Below, in pieces: positions 11,801 to 23,716 of a stretch of DNA of 64,000 nt. The DNA lies in the NCBI GenBank assembly GCA_001949185.1, contig BDGG01000002.1, positions 5,880,448 to 5,944,447 of the forward strand, in the 5' to 3' direction. The stretch's first letter is position 1, and every line of letters starts with the position of its first letter. The notes under the pieces were generated by a model. It was not told the DNA's origin. It did no database searches and was given only the letters and a program-made list of their open reading frames with translations. The DNA is from Ramazzottius varieornatus. Lineage: Eukaryota; Tardigrada; Eutardigrada; Parachela; Ramazzottiidae. The translations under genes were made by a program, and so were the position numbers.

Positions 11801-14800
11801 GTCAAGAGATATCTCAACGCTCGAAAAGAAATTACAAAGTTCAAGCGTGCTTTCGTCTACGCAAAAGCCATAAAGTCCACAGCAAAAGCACAACAAACGT
11901 CCTACTATTTCCTTGTGCTGCCCAACTTCCGAAAACCCATCACAACATTGTAAAAAGCTCGAAGACCCACAAATAAACACCATAAAAGCACCCACGAAAT
12001 ATCTACCGAATATGCAGGTAAAGTCGAACGTTCCTTCGGTAAGCCAGACAACAAAGACGATACCTTCAGAGAGCAGAAGCAGTGCAAAAGTATTCACTTG
12101 CTGGAAGGGTGCAAAGCCATTATGATGGTCAAGCGACGAGCGTTGCAGAGCAGAGTAGCCAGTCTGCGTCAGTTCAACTGGAAATGTGCTCGACTGTGCT
12201 CGTAGGCATCCACGGTATACTCAAAACAATCCAGACTTGAGCTAACAAGTCATGGCCGATTTCCATCACTCGTTGTTTCCTATCCTTCACAGTTCATACG
12301 TGCAAGACCAAGGCTCTACTCTACTCGATAGCCTCTGAATGGTTGAACATGCTAGACTAAACCAGATCTCCTTTGTTATCGTGTGGGCTGGCACTACAGT
12401 TCAAGCTTGCCTTTCACTTCAGCTCGCATCGCTCGCGTAACACCAGCCTAGCCAGCTCAACTATCAAGCTTGTTTCCTCCATCCACCGTCACCAACCGAT
12501 CGACATGTACACCATTTCGATGTCTACAAAAGAGAATATAACATAACAGCCTCTGCTAATCTGAGGCTTGCACTTTGTGCAGATGACCAATCATGGCGAC
12601 TACAGTGTGAGCTGGCAGGATGAGCCACCTGCCTGTGACAATTTCAACTTGTCCTTGCTCGCTGACGTCGAAGCTCGAAAAAAAACATCAGCGACCCAAG
12701 CCAACTTTCAAGATCTCTAACTTCACTCTTGGCAAGTACCGAGAGTACCTCATGAAGTACCGAGGAGTGTTCCTCCTTCGAATGCTGAAGGAAGTCTACT
12801 GGATGTGGATATCTTTTCGCCTGCAACAACAGTGACATCTGGCTGGACATTAAGACGTATTACACGGCAGTATTCGTGGTCGTGCTCGGACTTTGCGTCT
12901 GTATGAAATATCGCCAAAATTGAGACCAACCATCTCCGTCTGGCGATCATGAATAATGCGCAAATCTATACGAAAGCAAATACCCTCAAACGACAAATCA
13001 TTACTACAGTATGTCTGCTGGGATACAGCATACACATGCAATTTGCAACATTGTCTCGCCTATCTGTCCGCGCCGCATTTAGACTCGTAAAACTGCGCAT
13101 CAACAACCTCATCTGCGTGAAATCTTCCGTACGGTTTAACTGACCCTTTCAGTACTTCCTCTGCTCGGACATTCGAAGAACCTCCTTCTCAAATTTGAAA
13201 CCGTTTGCGATGCGAGTACCCTAACGAAAACGCCAAGTCAGCAACGAGGAAGTAACACCCATGACATCACAATTCGCAAACAAACTTGCTCCCATAAAAC
13301 GCACACACGAGGCTTTGATATGATCCACATGCATAAAATGTGGGGCAATATTATGCTGAGCTTTGATGTTCCAACTCATAACTCAATCGCAAAAGCCCCC
13401 CTGCGAAAAGCAGCGGGGAACCCCCCCTGTAGAGACAACTTCCTACAAGCACAATGCTGTCAACCACCTGTATGCCGCGCCTTACCGAAAGACAATGCAG
13501 AACCCCATTCTGTCGACGAGATCACAAGAACCTTCGTACTAACCGGTTGTGGCCTCACCTCATGCATAAGCACGTCGAAGGCCTTCCTTGCCTTCGGGGC
13601 ACTCAAATGATGAAGCCTGAATGTTAGTAAGTAAACGGCGGACTCAATCAGCGACCTACAAGTCATTTCCTACAAACGCTGGTAATGTCTACAGGCGAAA
13701 TCAAACACAATTCACCGCACGTTAATATGATGCCAATCATCCCTGTTCGTGAAACCAAGGCGAACCTTTAACTGACCCGCAGCTATATCAGAGAACAGAA
13801 GGCCGAGAAGGTACTAAACTTGACCTGATGCGCGAAGACTACAGCGGCTCGAATGTCTTCGAAGCTCAGCCCACAGCCATAAAAGCCTTGCGCGGCCATC
13901 GCAACCTTATCATGGAAAAACAGTCACACATTGCTTCCACGGGAAGAAAGACCAAACTAAGCACTGTGGACTTACGTTTCGACAAAGTCCAGTCCCTTCC
14001 TTTCGATTAATCCGCAAGTTACTTTAGGTGGGTCCTCGATCCTCAGGTTCTGGAAAAAACAACCGAGCTTAAGGTACAGTAAGCGGAAACAACACAACTG
14101 GCCTATGCAGAGTGAAAAACGAATGATGGAATGAGCTCGACAGAAAGTTGACTAAAGCGATGAAAGGTGGGAAACCTTGACAATCACGGTCGCGCCGCGC
14201 AATGAAATACCAACATTACGTGAAGCCTCGCTATCGCCAGTTATTTCCTTTGTGAAGACACCAAACAAGGTAGAGACGACATTACTGGCACAGATCAGCA
14301 TTGAGGTCCTGACGGAAGTAAATTACAAAAATGTGATCATATACGGAAATGAAATGGATTCTGATCACTCTCAGCACAGCACCACCTGGTTCCATAAAGC
14401 CCAAACCAAGGTTACACTAAGACCACCTCGATCTTGGTTACACAGCCTCGATGATAACCAAATATATGCAGCAGAATCGGAACAGTTAACATCCACCGGC
14501 CCCTCTTTCCCGTCCTTGGATGGTTACTCAGCACGAGCTACCCCCGAAAAAGCGCCCCGATATTCAAAATTCAGCAAACAGAAATACCAACCACGGGATA
14601 GAATTAGTTCAACGCCACGGTTAACCTCACACCTGAAAGCAAGCTTCGTTTTGTGGGTCGTTGTACTGATTAGGTTCTGTTCGCCGCGATGACTGGCAAG
14701 CATGTGAAAAGATTGCGAGTTCGTCATGTGTTTGTACAAGCAAGAAATGTCTATATTCTCCTGCTGACATTAATTACCTGTTGACGACGCCTTTGCGTCC

Positions 14801-16192
14801 AAAAGCAAAAGACAAGAACCACCTTCGTCAACTATTATCATTGCATCACAGCTCAACACTTCCCTGTCTCACCACAACACGTCAGCCCTGCTCCGAAATA
14901 GGTGGCCTTGATGTCGGAAATGCCACTTCCTCCACCTCGCGCAACCATTAACATCATACCCACACACGGTTGCGTGATGTGAAACAGCTTGGAAATTACA
15001 AGAAAATGCGGTCAAGTCCTCCTCGTTGGAACGTCAAACCTTTTAGGAAACCTCTCTTGCTATCCTGCTCCTTCTTCCACCAGCACGAGCCTGCAGTGCC
15101 CAGCCGAACAAAACCTGGAAGACAAACACATGAGATGAAAAGCTTCCTAAACATTCGATTTCCGTCCAATCATTTTCTTTCTTGCTCAGCTTCAAGTCTT
15201 CACCACTTTTGTAACTCGACTTATCGATATGATTTTGCGCCCCTCTTGACTGTCCACCTCTTTTGCAAGGTTGTCTGGTTGGCAGAACCGAAACGGTAGA
15301 ATGTTACAGGCGACTTACCAGGGGATGTCTTGACAATTGGATTAGGTAATGGCGTAATTCCACTCGTCACCAAGAGCTATCCAGTAGTGGCACTTGGGAT
15401 ACTTCTGCAACCGAAAACCTGATGCCTACGCACATTTCAAACGATACTTATCGACTTCGAAACATCTCTTACCGGATCACAACAAAGAAACTGGATGTTG
15501 CTCCCAGCAGGAACACCAGAGTGAGAATGAGGATGTAATTACCCTGACGAGTCCTCAGCCTTCGGTCAGATGGATAAAGATCCACAGATGAGAGATGTGG
15601 GGATAATTTGGCGCACGGCAGCCGAAAGATAGATAAAGGAGACTACCATAACCAACAGGTGGTCAAGCAAGTCCATGGCAGAGAATCTCGAGACTCCATG
15701 GAAGACTGGAAACGGAAATCCACATTCATTAATTCGGCTGGCTAGACTTGCTGGAAATTCTCCGTTGGGCGAATTTGGCGAATTAATGACATATTAAAAG
15801 GCTAATTGCGATTTCTTGATTGGTCTAAACGCACAAAAATGGAAAAAGAAAATTGCGAGAGCGCCACACGTGACACATCTTTCCGACTTTCGGTGACGCT
15901 TTTGAATGAATCATAGACCGGTTGAGTCAGCAGTAGGAAGCTGTTCGGCATTCAACACCCCTTGCACTCGCGCTCTGTATGGCAAGCCTGAGCCCATGAC
16001 GGAAAGGTCGAAGGAAGGGAATAAGGGTTCATTCACATCTGACGTAATAAAAAGCGTCTTTCAGTCAAGTAATCAACTCGAGTGAACTTTAGACACCGCT
16101 CAGACCGCGCGCCACGCCCGTCGATTAACAAACAACGAGGATAGACCATGAACCAGCTGCGATTGGGCGGCCAGCCCACCATTGCCAATGGC
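8883..16192. other. Gene-poor DNA between the inverted repeats
   Basis: About 7.3 kb without a recognisable gene. Open frames of up to 171 codons (14177-14692) and 154 codons (9029-9493) exist on the plus strand, but they lack family motifs and fit the C/A-rich composition, which lowers stop-codon frequency on that strand. The skew fades near 15.5 kb. I saw no tRNA, rRNA or transposase motif. Confidence 0.45.
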
Positions 16193-16194
16193 TA

Positions 16195-16351
16195 CAGTGC
16201 ACGACAGAATAAGCTTTCGAAAATGGGCGGAGTAGCTTAAATAGAAGTAACGAGTCAAAAACGCAACCGGGCACATGCTTAGACTTGATTGGCTGCAGCC
16301 ATCTGGCTCTCGATGACACCCATTTTCGAAAGCTTATTTTGTCGTGCACTG
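16195..16351. mobile_element. Tc1/mariner-type MITE, copy 1 (157 bp)
   Basis: A 33-bp terminal inverted repeat starts CAGTGCACGACA at 16195 and returns in reverse ending at 16351, with one mismatch. TA dinucleotides flank both ends (16193-16194 and 16352-16353), the target-site duplication typical of Tc1/mariner elements, whose ends often begin CAGT. There is no room for a transposase, so it would need one supplied in trans. A second family member sits at 49398-49542. Confidence 0.85.
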
Positions 16352-16586
16352 TAGGTAACGAAGGTCAACACAGCAAAGCCAGTGATCAACCACTACTGGT
16401 CAACCTAGCAAGACCAGTGGTCAGCTCGGAGCGGTCAACCTACATATCTACCTTCCAGGCAGCACAAGTTAGGTCATACCCTGTTGATGATACAATAACG
16501 TACATTATACCCTGCCGATCGTACATCTCACCGTGTCGATCGTGCATCATGATTCGTACCATCGTCTATTTGTCCGACCGACAGGG

Positions 16587-16953
16587 TAAGGATGCCCATT
16601 CTGTTTTCCGTTCCATTCCGTTTTCCGCCTGGAAAATAAGAATTCCGCTCCGTTCCGGCTGGGCCCGATTTGGCAGGGTAAATTTCCTAGTCGAAATACA
16701 AGCCTCAGACAGGAATTCTGCCTGTCGCGATGCTTTTCTCTCCAGTAGGATTTCCACTTTTTGCGAAATTTGATGTTCGTATAGTTGTTACAGAGTCGAA
16801 ATTTAGTTTTCCTTCGTTTTCTAGTTTCTAAATGGTAATATTTGGAATTCCGACTTTCTTGCCTGGCCGTTCTGGAAACGGAAAATAGGAATAATAGGAA
16901 TTCCTCTCCAAATTTCGTTCCGGGGAGCTGGTTAGGCGGAATGGGCATCCTTA
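16587..16953. mobile_element. hAT-type MITE (367 bp)
   Basis: A 15-bp inverted repeat (TAAGGATGCCCATTC) bounds the element. The outer flanks carry the identical 8-bp sequence CGACAGGG at 16579-16586 and 16954-16961. An 8-bp target-site duplication is characteristic of the hAT superfamily. The interior is rich in TTCC/GGAA subterminal words (ATTCCGTTTTCC, GGAATTCC) and has no coding capacity. It lies 236 bp downstream of the Tc1-type MITE. Confidence 0.85.
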
Positions 16954-17241
16954 CGACAGGGTGCTGAGATGAACCAGTTTAGTGAACTGACCGTTTACTC
17001 TGGTTGATTGGTACAGTATTGACTGACGGAACACCAGTTAATGACTCAGCAAAAACGGAGTGAAGCTACAAAAACCGCTAAAAACATTGCGGAAAATTCA
17101 AGAAAAATTCCTGAAAAATCCAGGATTGTCCCAAGATGATAATTCTTGCTCTCAGACGCTCGAGCACTACGTGAGAAGGGACGATGTAGACTCTCCGGAG
17201 GATTTCAATTCTCAATTGTAATGATCGCAGGCTCCGATTCG

Positions 17242-17518
17242 GAGCAACACTGGACGGATGATCAGATGATGTACCCAGACTAATATCGAAAATCACGCAG
17301 TGGTCGCGTAAGACCTGCCACGGAAAGCTAGAACTGGCAAGTTCGTCATGGGTGCGGAAATTTTATGTTTACTAGTCAAAAAATCCAGTTCTCGAACAAT
17401 GTTCAAAGCGGTTTTTCAAAAAGCGGTTTTTCGATTGATTGCAGTCTGCAGGTTGGGCTGTACTTGATCTTAGAGAGCCGTTCTGCGATTTCGGTATTTC
17501 ACTGGGTAAATAGCCCGT
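17242..17518 (+). repeat. Diverged dispersed repeat, copy 1
   Basis: This stretch resembles 37078-37361 in the same orientation. Shared words in the same order include CACTGGACGG/CGTTGGACGG, TAATATCGAA, ACGCAG, GACCTGCC, AGCGGTTTTT, GCCGTT and TTTCGGTA, then AAATARCCCGT. Divergence is substantial, so it looks like an old interspersed repeat. It also contains a short tandem AAAGCGGTTTTTC at about 17405-17430. Confidence 0.55.
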
Positions 17519-17786
17519 ATATCGCTGTCTGTCGAGAAAACGGCCTGCGGACCGTGATTTAGGACCTGGGAACAGTCCAGGGGATGCCTGACGGTAAAGG
17601 GTTATGGTCGGTACGAGAAGAAAGCTGATGCTGCGTAAAAAAGAATTTCGGTGGAAGGCGAAGCCGCCAACCGAGACCGTTTTAGGGATCCCATCAGAAT
17701 TCCGGGATTTTAATGGGAGTGGAAACGCACAGAAATTCGAAATCGCACCCGCCCACGAGCCAATGAGGTCCGACTTTCTTCTGCGA

Positions 17787-18246
17787 GGAAGGAATGCACT
17801 ATTGACTCAAGAATGGCCTAGTTGGCACTGTTACGCAAAAACCTGTAAAGGCTAAAATATCCAGCGTAGTTTGTGTATGGGAGTGTGTGAACTAGTTTCT
17901 CGCTTTCCCCACTGTGGGTCGTGACGATTTAGGAAGCGGGAAGCGCCTCCTGATGAATGATTAACGATGGTGCCGCGTACGGCTTTAAGCGTTGCGCTTC
18001 GGAGAACCCTGCATATCGACCGATGGACCGGTGGAAGAAAGTTGTCTTCTTGTGGGCCGACTGACGCTGGTCGTCGATCGTTGAAGAAGACAGGAAGAGC
18101 GATGATGTACGGCATCGGCTTTGGGTCACAGGAACACGCCGACAATCGCCATCAGGTCCAGCTGCCATGCGCGCACTGGTTGGCAGGCAGATGCTGCGCG
18201 TCCGATTAGATATTGACTGGATTTTGAAGGCGCCGAGAGACTCCAT
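17787..18246 (-). repeat. Inverted repeat copy B (460 bp)
   Basis: Reverse-complement partner of 8446-8882. It holds a 23-nt segment absent from copy A; apart from that indel, length is identical, and only a handful of substitutions were seen. Its outer end (18246) corresponds to the outer end of copy A, so the pair has terminal-inverted-repeat geometry around 9.8 kb. No shared flanking duplication and no transposase-like coding between them support that only weakly. Confidence 0.9.
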
Positions 18247-18468
18247 TCAATGCCACTCTACAGGGGACAGGCCGTGAAACTAGTCATGAAACATTAACAT
18301 CGCAAATAACTGGGGAAGAGCGCTTACTGCACTTAGTCCTCTCTGAGTAGGGAAATATTAAGGGGGACATACAGTGGTTTTTGTTGCCGCCGATACAGTG
18401 TGAGGCTATTACCTAATGCTCGCAGAGCTTACTAATAAACCTTGCATGCGACTTGATACCCCATGTTA

Positions 18469-18505
18469 TCCCATGTCAAACCACTTCAGGTGGTCTAACA
18501 TGGGA
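18469..18505. repeat. Symmetric 37-nt hairpin
   Basis: The arms are TCCCATGT and ACATGGGA (8 bp) with inner arms ACCAC and GTGGT. A CAA/CTA internal loop and a TTCAG apical loop separate them. Function unknown. Confidence 0.6.
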
Positions 18506-19518
18506 TTTTTGGGCACGAGCTGTCGTTGCGGAGCTGGTTTTCGCAGTTTTCGCAGTTCCCCGGACCAAGTTCCGACGGTTAATCCATTGATGGTCCCAAC
18601 TAAAAGTCGCGCGATCTCGAAGCCCAGACATCGTTCTCCATAACACTGCTTAAACCATTGAAATCGGTGGAGCAGAAGTGAAGATATGAATCTTCCAGTA
18701 GAAGTGAAGGGAGTTCAGACAAATTTTGGGACTCGATTTGCGCGAAAAGCGAATTTCGGGCGCGGTTTTACCTTGGAAGGTGGAACCTGTACTACTCTGT
18801 ATGCGGCCTGAATGTTTTAATTTCTAGGCGAGTCCTTACCCCTTGTCGCCCCAGTAGAAGTCAAAATGCATCTTCGAGATGCTTCGCCTCCGCTACCAGT
18901 TCCCGATCCAACCGCAATGCAAGTAGCCTGCCGGTGGGCATCATATTCCCTGGTGGCTGCTAGTATTGGTACGGCACTGATTTGGAATGGTACAGCGGTG
19001 CAATGACGTCAGACCTCCTTACCGCTTACCGCAGTGTTTTCCAGCGCCCAGCTGTTAATTTAGGAGGGTATTGTGAACGTTTAATGTTTAGGCCAAGGTA
19101 TGACCGAGCAAGCTGTCAACTAGTTTTTCGATGAAATACTAGCTTAAAAAAGCAGAAGATAATTAAAAAAATTGAAACGACGGAAAAACGTTGGGGTTTG
19201 GCCGGAAGACGTTGTTAAAATTTTGTTAGCAATGGCACGCCGCATCAGGTATGAGGAAGTAGAATCAGCCAGTCAAGCCTTACGATGTATACGGAAAGCT
19301 ACCCACCTGAAACGCTCTTGTACAGTTGAAAATACTAGTACCAAAAGACCACCGGTGTTCTTTCGTGAACGCGTAAAAAGCACGTTGCTCTCAGAGAACT
19401 CACTCAAGTGTGAACCGGACACATTCTGGACCGGGTCTAGTGCATCACTTCTCTGTCCGTGTTTGATTGATTGAAGTAAACTAGTCAGACTTGTGACGTT
19501 GGAATCCAGGTCCCCGGG

Positions 19519-19547
19519 TTACTTCCGGTTTCCGCAACCGGAAGTAA
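19519..19547. repeat. Perfect 12-bp inverted repeat of ETS-like motif
   Basis: TTACTTCCGGTT and AACCGGAAGTAA flank a 5-nt loop (TCCGC). Each arm contains CCGGAAGT, the consensus core for ETS-family factors. The same word recurs in many introns and promoters of this window. Confidence 0.65.
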
Positions 19548-20092
19548 GCTCTGTGAAAGACACAGTAACTGCGTCTTGTTTGTGGACTTCCAACCCAAAT
19601 TAGTGCCCGTACTTGTATCGATAGGTCTGTGGGTGATGTTTTTCGTCTTCATCCCAAAGCACGATTTCCCTTGGACGAAAGCAGAACAGGAGAAGTCGAT
19701 TTTGTGTCTCCTGATGCAATTTCCCTTGATCTTTGCGTTGACATTTACTTATGTAGGCAGCGATATCTAGAAAAATGTAATATTGCTTCCGTTGGATGAT
19801 AAAAGGCTGCAGAACCGAAGATCTTTCATTGTATGACCGCCAGAGCAGAAACTAGAAGTACGGAGTGAACAAATGACGAAAGGCTGCAACAAAATAGACT
19901 TATATTTAGATGCTCAAAGATCATGTATTTAACAAACTACATCTGTCTGTACACGATAACTTCTACTCTGTAGGCCAAACAGACCAATCTTTGGAATATC
20001 AGTGCAGTTCAATTAGTTCTGCTCAACCAGGTCCCCCACATGCTCTTTGAGGTACCCGGAAGCTTCTTCGTCATTGTTCCAGAAAACGTACG

Positions 20093-21599
20093 TCACCTTT
20101 GGACGGGATGTTTGAAGACGAGAGCTGTGACCGTATTGCCAGAACGTCCGCCGAACTGAAAGTGTGGTGCCGGAAGTTCGTCGATGAACGTAAAATCTGC
20201 AAAAATAAGTTCCGTTAACCTTAGTTCAGTGCTTTGATGTAAAACGACACAAAGCATGACACATGTCCCGTGGACCTTCGCGAAGATGTTACATCGTCAA
20301 TTTCATAATCGTCTGTTCAACCCGCTGAATCTTTGACGTAATTCACAAAAGCCTACTGACATTATAACACGTAGCGTCGCTCATCGTAACCGCAGACGAC
20401 TGCGTTCTATGAACCCGCGCCTTACACAACTATAATAGCAAGACTTTCACGTAATCGATTGTTCGGTCGTAGTGACAGAATTTTCTCATACTCCCGTTCG
20501 AATATCTGAAGCGACCGTATGCGCGTATATGAGCAAACCCATTTGTCACACCTAATCTAGTGCGAAGAAAGACAGTGTCAAGTTTCGACCAAATTTCACG
20601 GTTGTCGAGCTTCCGCCAAGCATTCTGGCCTAACTATCCTAATTCGATCCACAGGCAAATTGTTGAGAGACACAGAACTCAACTCCTTCGAGTGCCATAT
20701 TCCACGAACAACTACAAATAAGATACGGATGGAATACATTGGACTAACCTGTGAACTGTGTAATCAGTTCGTCTTTGGTCCAGTTGCAAGAAGTAACGAT
20801 CAGGTATCCATCGGAGTGAAGAATCTTCGCCACATTTTCCATGTAGGCAACTCTTTTCTCTTTGGAATTTTCGGGTGCTAAACATACAGCGTCGTAGGTG
20901 CCTTTGTCGATGCACAAGTCGAACTTCCTGTCGAATATTTCCGGCACGCTCTGTTGAGCTTCAGCCGAAGCGGTGATGTCAGCCAGGCGATACGTTATTG
21001 TATTTATCCTCCTGTCGGTGGCTACTTTAGTAGCAAGGGATACAGCTGCCTCCGAGTAGTCGATTCCGGTCAGGTTGGTATATTCGTTCTTGTGAAGCGA
21101 CAGGAGCATCGAGCCATTCCCACTGCCGATGTCGAGAATCTGGGCTGACTTCAAGATATCCATCTTTGAAATCCAGTTGACGATTCTTCTTTCGCTTTCG
21201 AACCCAAACCTGCAGTAGAAATTCAGTTGATACACGTCAGAATGTTACGGGAGACTGACTTCCGGTGCTGCATATAGGCAGTATATAACAACTTCCGGTC
21301 GCACAAAATCACTCCGTCCTCGTACCATATTTCTCCAACGTCTACTCCATTTGAATCTTCATAGTTCTGAAGCTCCGTGGAGTAGGTATCATCCCAGCTA
21401 CAAAGATATATAGGCACTGGGGTTAAGCAGTCACAGGACGAAAAGATAAATGAGGAATATATTTTGATACTCACTACTCTCGTGTCCCGAGATTAGAAGG
21501 ATTCAGATCCGTCTCCATTGGGACTGATGGTGTCTCCTGGAGAATCTTGAGCACGGCTGCCTTCAGTAGTCGTTCAAAGTCCGGTGGTCGCGCGTTCAT
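20093..21599 (-). CDS. EEF1AKMT2: eEF1A lysine methyltransferase 2 (METTL10 family)
   Basis: Cytosolic SAM-dependent enzyme of the family that methylates a lysine on elongation factor eEF1A. Four minus-strand exons: 21599-21475, 21397-21326, 21209-20749 and 20196-20093, total 762 nt (253 aa). Landmarks are LGTREYWDDTY at the first junction, GEIWFGFES across the second, SAM motif I LDIGSGNG (about residue 91), GIDYSEAA, CIDKGTYDA, SCNWTKDEL and the C-terminal FQFGGRSGN. The first donor (gtgagt) follows GAG TA, which becomes a TAG stop if unspliced; splicing gives Tyr. An acceptor-like CCTCAG lies two bases before the ATG, so a 5' UTR exon upstream is likely. Head-to-head with RAB7. Confidence 0.93.
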
Positions 21600-23716
21600 G
21601 ACTGAGGAAACATATAATCGTGACAAATTTCCGGAACTTCACTCGTAAAAAACCTTCGGAAAACTTTGCCTCGTGGACTTTAACACCTTACTCCTGCCCC
21701 TGGGGCTCCATTCAGAAAGTCATTTACCCACCATTGGGTCCCCGTACGATTCTGCCTCTCGTGCTTTGGCTGTTTTGTTACTTCGTGAGTCCTCTGATCA
21801 AATCAACTTAAGTTGACTTATCCTTAGTTGTAGTTATTTGCGCTGTGAAAAATACTGCCGCATGACCCCTACGATCATCGTTGTGGTTAAGGATATTAAG
21901 TTGCTCGAGAAGCTTATGAGCTGCGAGAATTTTAAAGTTCGAATCCGTTTGAATGGTTTCTACGGTTGGTTATACCGGTAGTACGCTTGTCGAACTGTTC
22001 TCGTGCTCGTCAGACTTTATGCCATCGAAGTATTCGAAGATTTCTTACCGTACGAGTGGTGAGAATATTCCACAACTAGTTCCAAACAGGCACGTCTTGA
22101 AATCCGTTTGATTCAAAAGTTGGGCACTCAGAATTCAAGCGCTAATTGTCAAGCGTGCGAGCCGCTTCCCAGACGGTAAAACTTCCGGCTCCAGAACACA
22201 CCTGGAAGCTTGCGTAGTTTGTAAGTATAATCCAAATAAGTTTAGTGATGGAAAATAAACAATCTACTTGCGGTAAAGGGTGATCGTTATTCATGACATC
22301 TCTCCGAGAAATCGGCAGATCTTTTCTGGAGAAAAAAATCTATCGGGAGATTGCAATCGTCTAGATCTATACCGCTCGTAAGAAAAGCATGAGAGAAATG
22401 GGTGCGTTCTGCGGTTCGTGTTTGCCGGCTCTTTCACACTTCCGTCTACTCTTACGTATATTGATAAGCTGGTCCGCTGCTCGTAGAACCCTACCGCAGA
22501 CGGCATCATAGTTTTCTTTCCTAACGTGGTTCTTGTGCGTGTATGTTGCTCGTTGATCCGCAAGTTAAATAGTTCGTTCTTGACTCCACTACCGTGTAGT
22601 ACTAGTAGTCTAGTACCGATCACGATCGATGAAGCTACTTCCCTGTTACGGCATCCTGATGTTATCATTATCGTTATATATCTCGGATGATGGTATAACC
22701 TGAAGCCCGGACTACACCGAATGGCTTGTCCGAAGCTAGTACAACAACGTGATTCCACTTGAAGTACGAGACCAAATAACCAAACCTTCGTTAAAAAAAC
22801 CTGCACAGTTAACGTTGGTACATAGCACGACCTCGAAGGACTTGGTAGATTATCTCGTGCAGATGCAACCCGAAACCGGCGGACCTGTCACCTGTGCATG
22901 CTCCAATATACTGGAGGCAGGCCGGCGGTTCTGAAATCCACGGAACATAGGAATTACAAGGTGGTACCACGCCTGGAATTAAAAATGATGTTGACTGAGC
23001 TTCATTTTAGAATCCAGGAACCGTAAACAGCTTTGAGATATCGAAAATGCATAATTGAAAGCCATATCATATGCATTTCCACACGTTCGTCTGGCTAGGG
23101 GTAACTACCCCAGCGACCCGGTGCAGGTTTCACTGATAAAACTGGCTTGTCACGCGTGACCTATAGAGCAGTCCATGCTTTGAAGTTTGAACAGGCTGCC
23201 TTTCTGCTCATTCTTGAGTTCTTCTCGTTTTATTTCCGATTCCAATTTCCAAGAGCTTTCTCAGTTTCTCGATCTACTATCCTCTTTCCGTAAAACTATT
23301 TGCTGACTGTCTCCTGTTGTCAGTTGGAAGCTTCTGAATAACGTCTCGACGAATAGGTAAGAAGTTCAAGATGGAAACTCCCACATGATGTGCGTAGATC
23401 ATTGTAACAGAGTACCGAACTGTTTTCGTTTCCTTTTCGTGTGAACTATGGTAGTACAGCTACTTACGATATACCTGGTTTTGCATCAAAGGAGCGAAGG
23501 TCTAGTTTGCTGGAGATAGAACGGTCACATAACAATCAAGGGTTTAGTAGAATTTTGTTTGTTTACGTTGGAAATCTTATGGTTTTCCCCATTTGATTGA
23601 TTGTTCGTGGCACTGTTTCTTTCTAATCTAGTGTGAAGACTGAAGAGTAAAGCTTTTGTGTCCCATAACTTCCATCTAATCGACTGTTGTTTTCGCAGAA
23701 CTCACGGTGCCCTGCC
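21600..23716. other. Shared upstream region of EEF1AKMT2 and RAB7
   Basis: A 2.1-kb stretch between divergent genes. It should hold the promoters and 5' UTR exons of both: acceptor-like sequences stand just before each ATG. A minus-strand open frame at 22291-22806 has no family resemblance and no splice support. A CCGGAAGT-type word occurs at 22181-22188. Confidence 0.5.

Larger units (their letters stand above)
18247..20092. other. Gene-poor DNA with two hairpins, downstream of EEF1AKMT2
   Basis: No coding exon recognised. It holds a 37-nt hairpin at 18469-18505 and a perfect 12-bp inverted repeat at 19519-19547, each listed separately. The part next to 20093 should include the EEF1AKMT2 3' UTR. 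Confidence 0.5.

Noticed and set aside
14177-14692. 171-codon plus-strand open frame
   Set aside because: Longest in the gene-poor block but without recognisable domain, Kozak support or neighbouring exons; same compositional bias.
8446-18246. Maverick/Polinton or other large DNA transposon
   Set aside because: The terminal-repeat geometry fits, but no polymerase, integrase or capsid-like coding was recognised and there is no target duplication.
21920-21960. TTCGAATCC stretch resembling a tRNA T-loop
   Set aside because: No matching acceptor, D or anticodon stems could be built around it.
22291-22806. 171-codon minus-strand open frame between EEF1AKMT2 and RAB7
   Set aside because: No similarity to any family I know and no paired splice sites; it lies in a promoter region.
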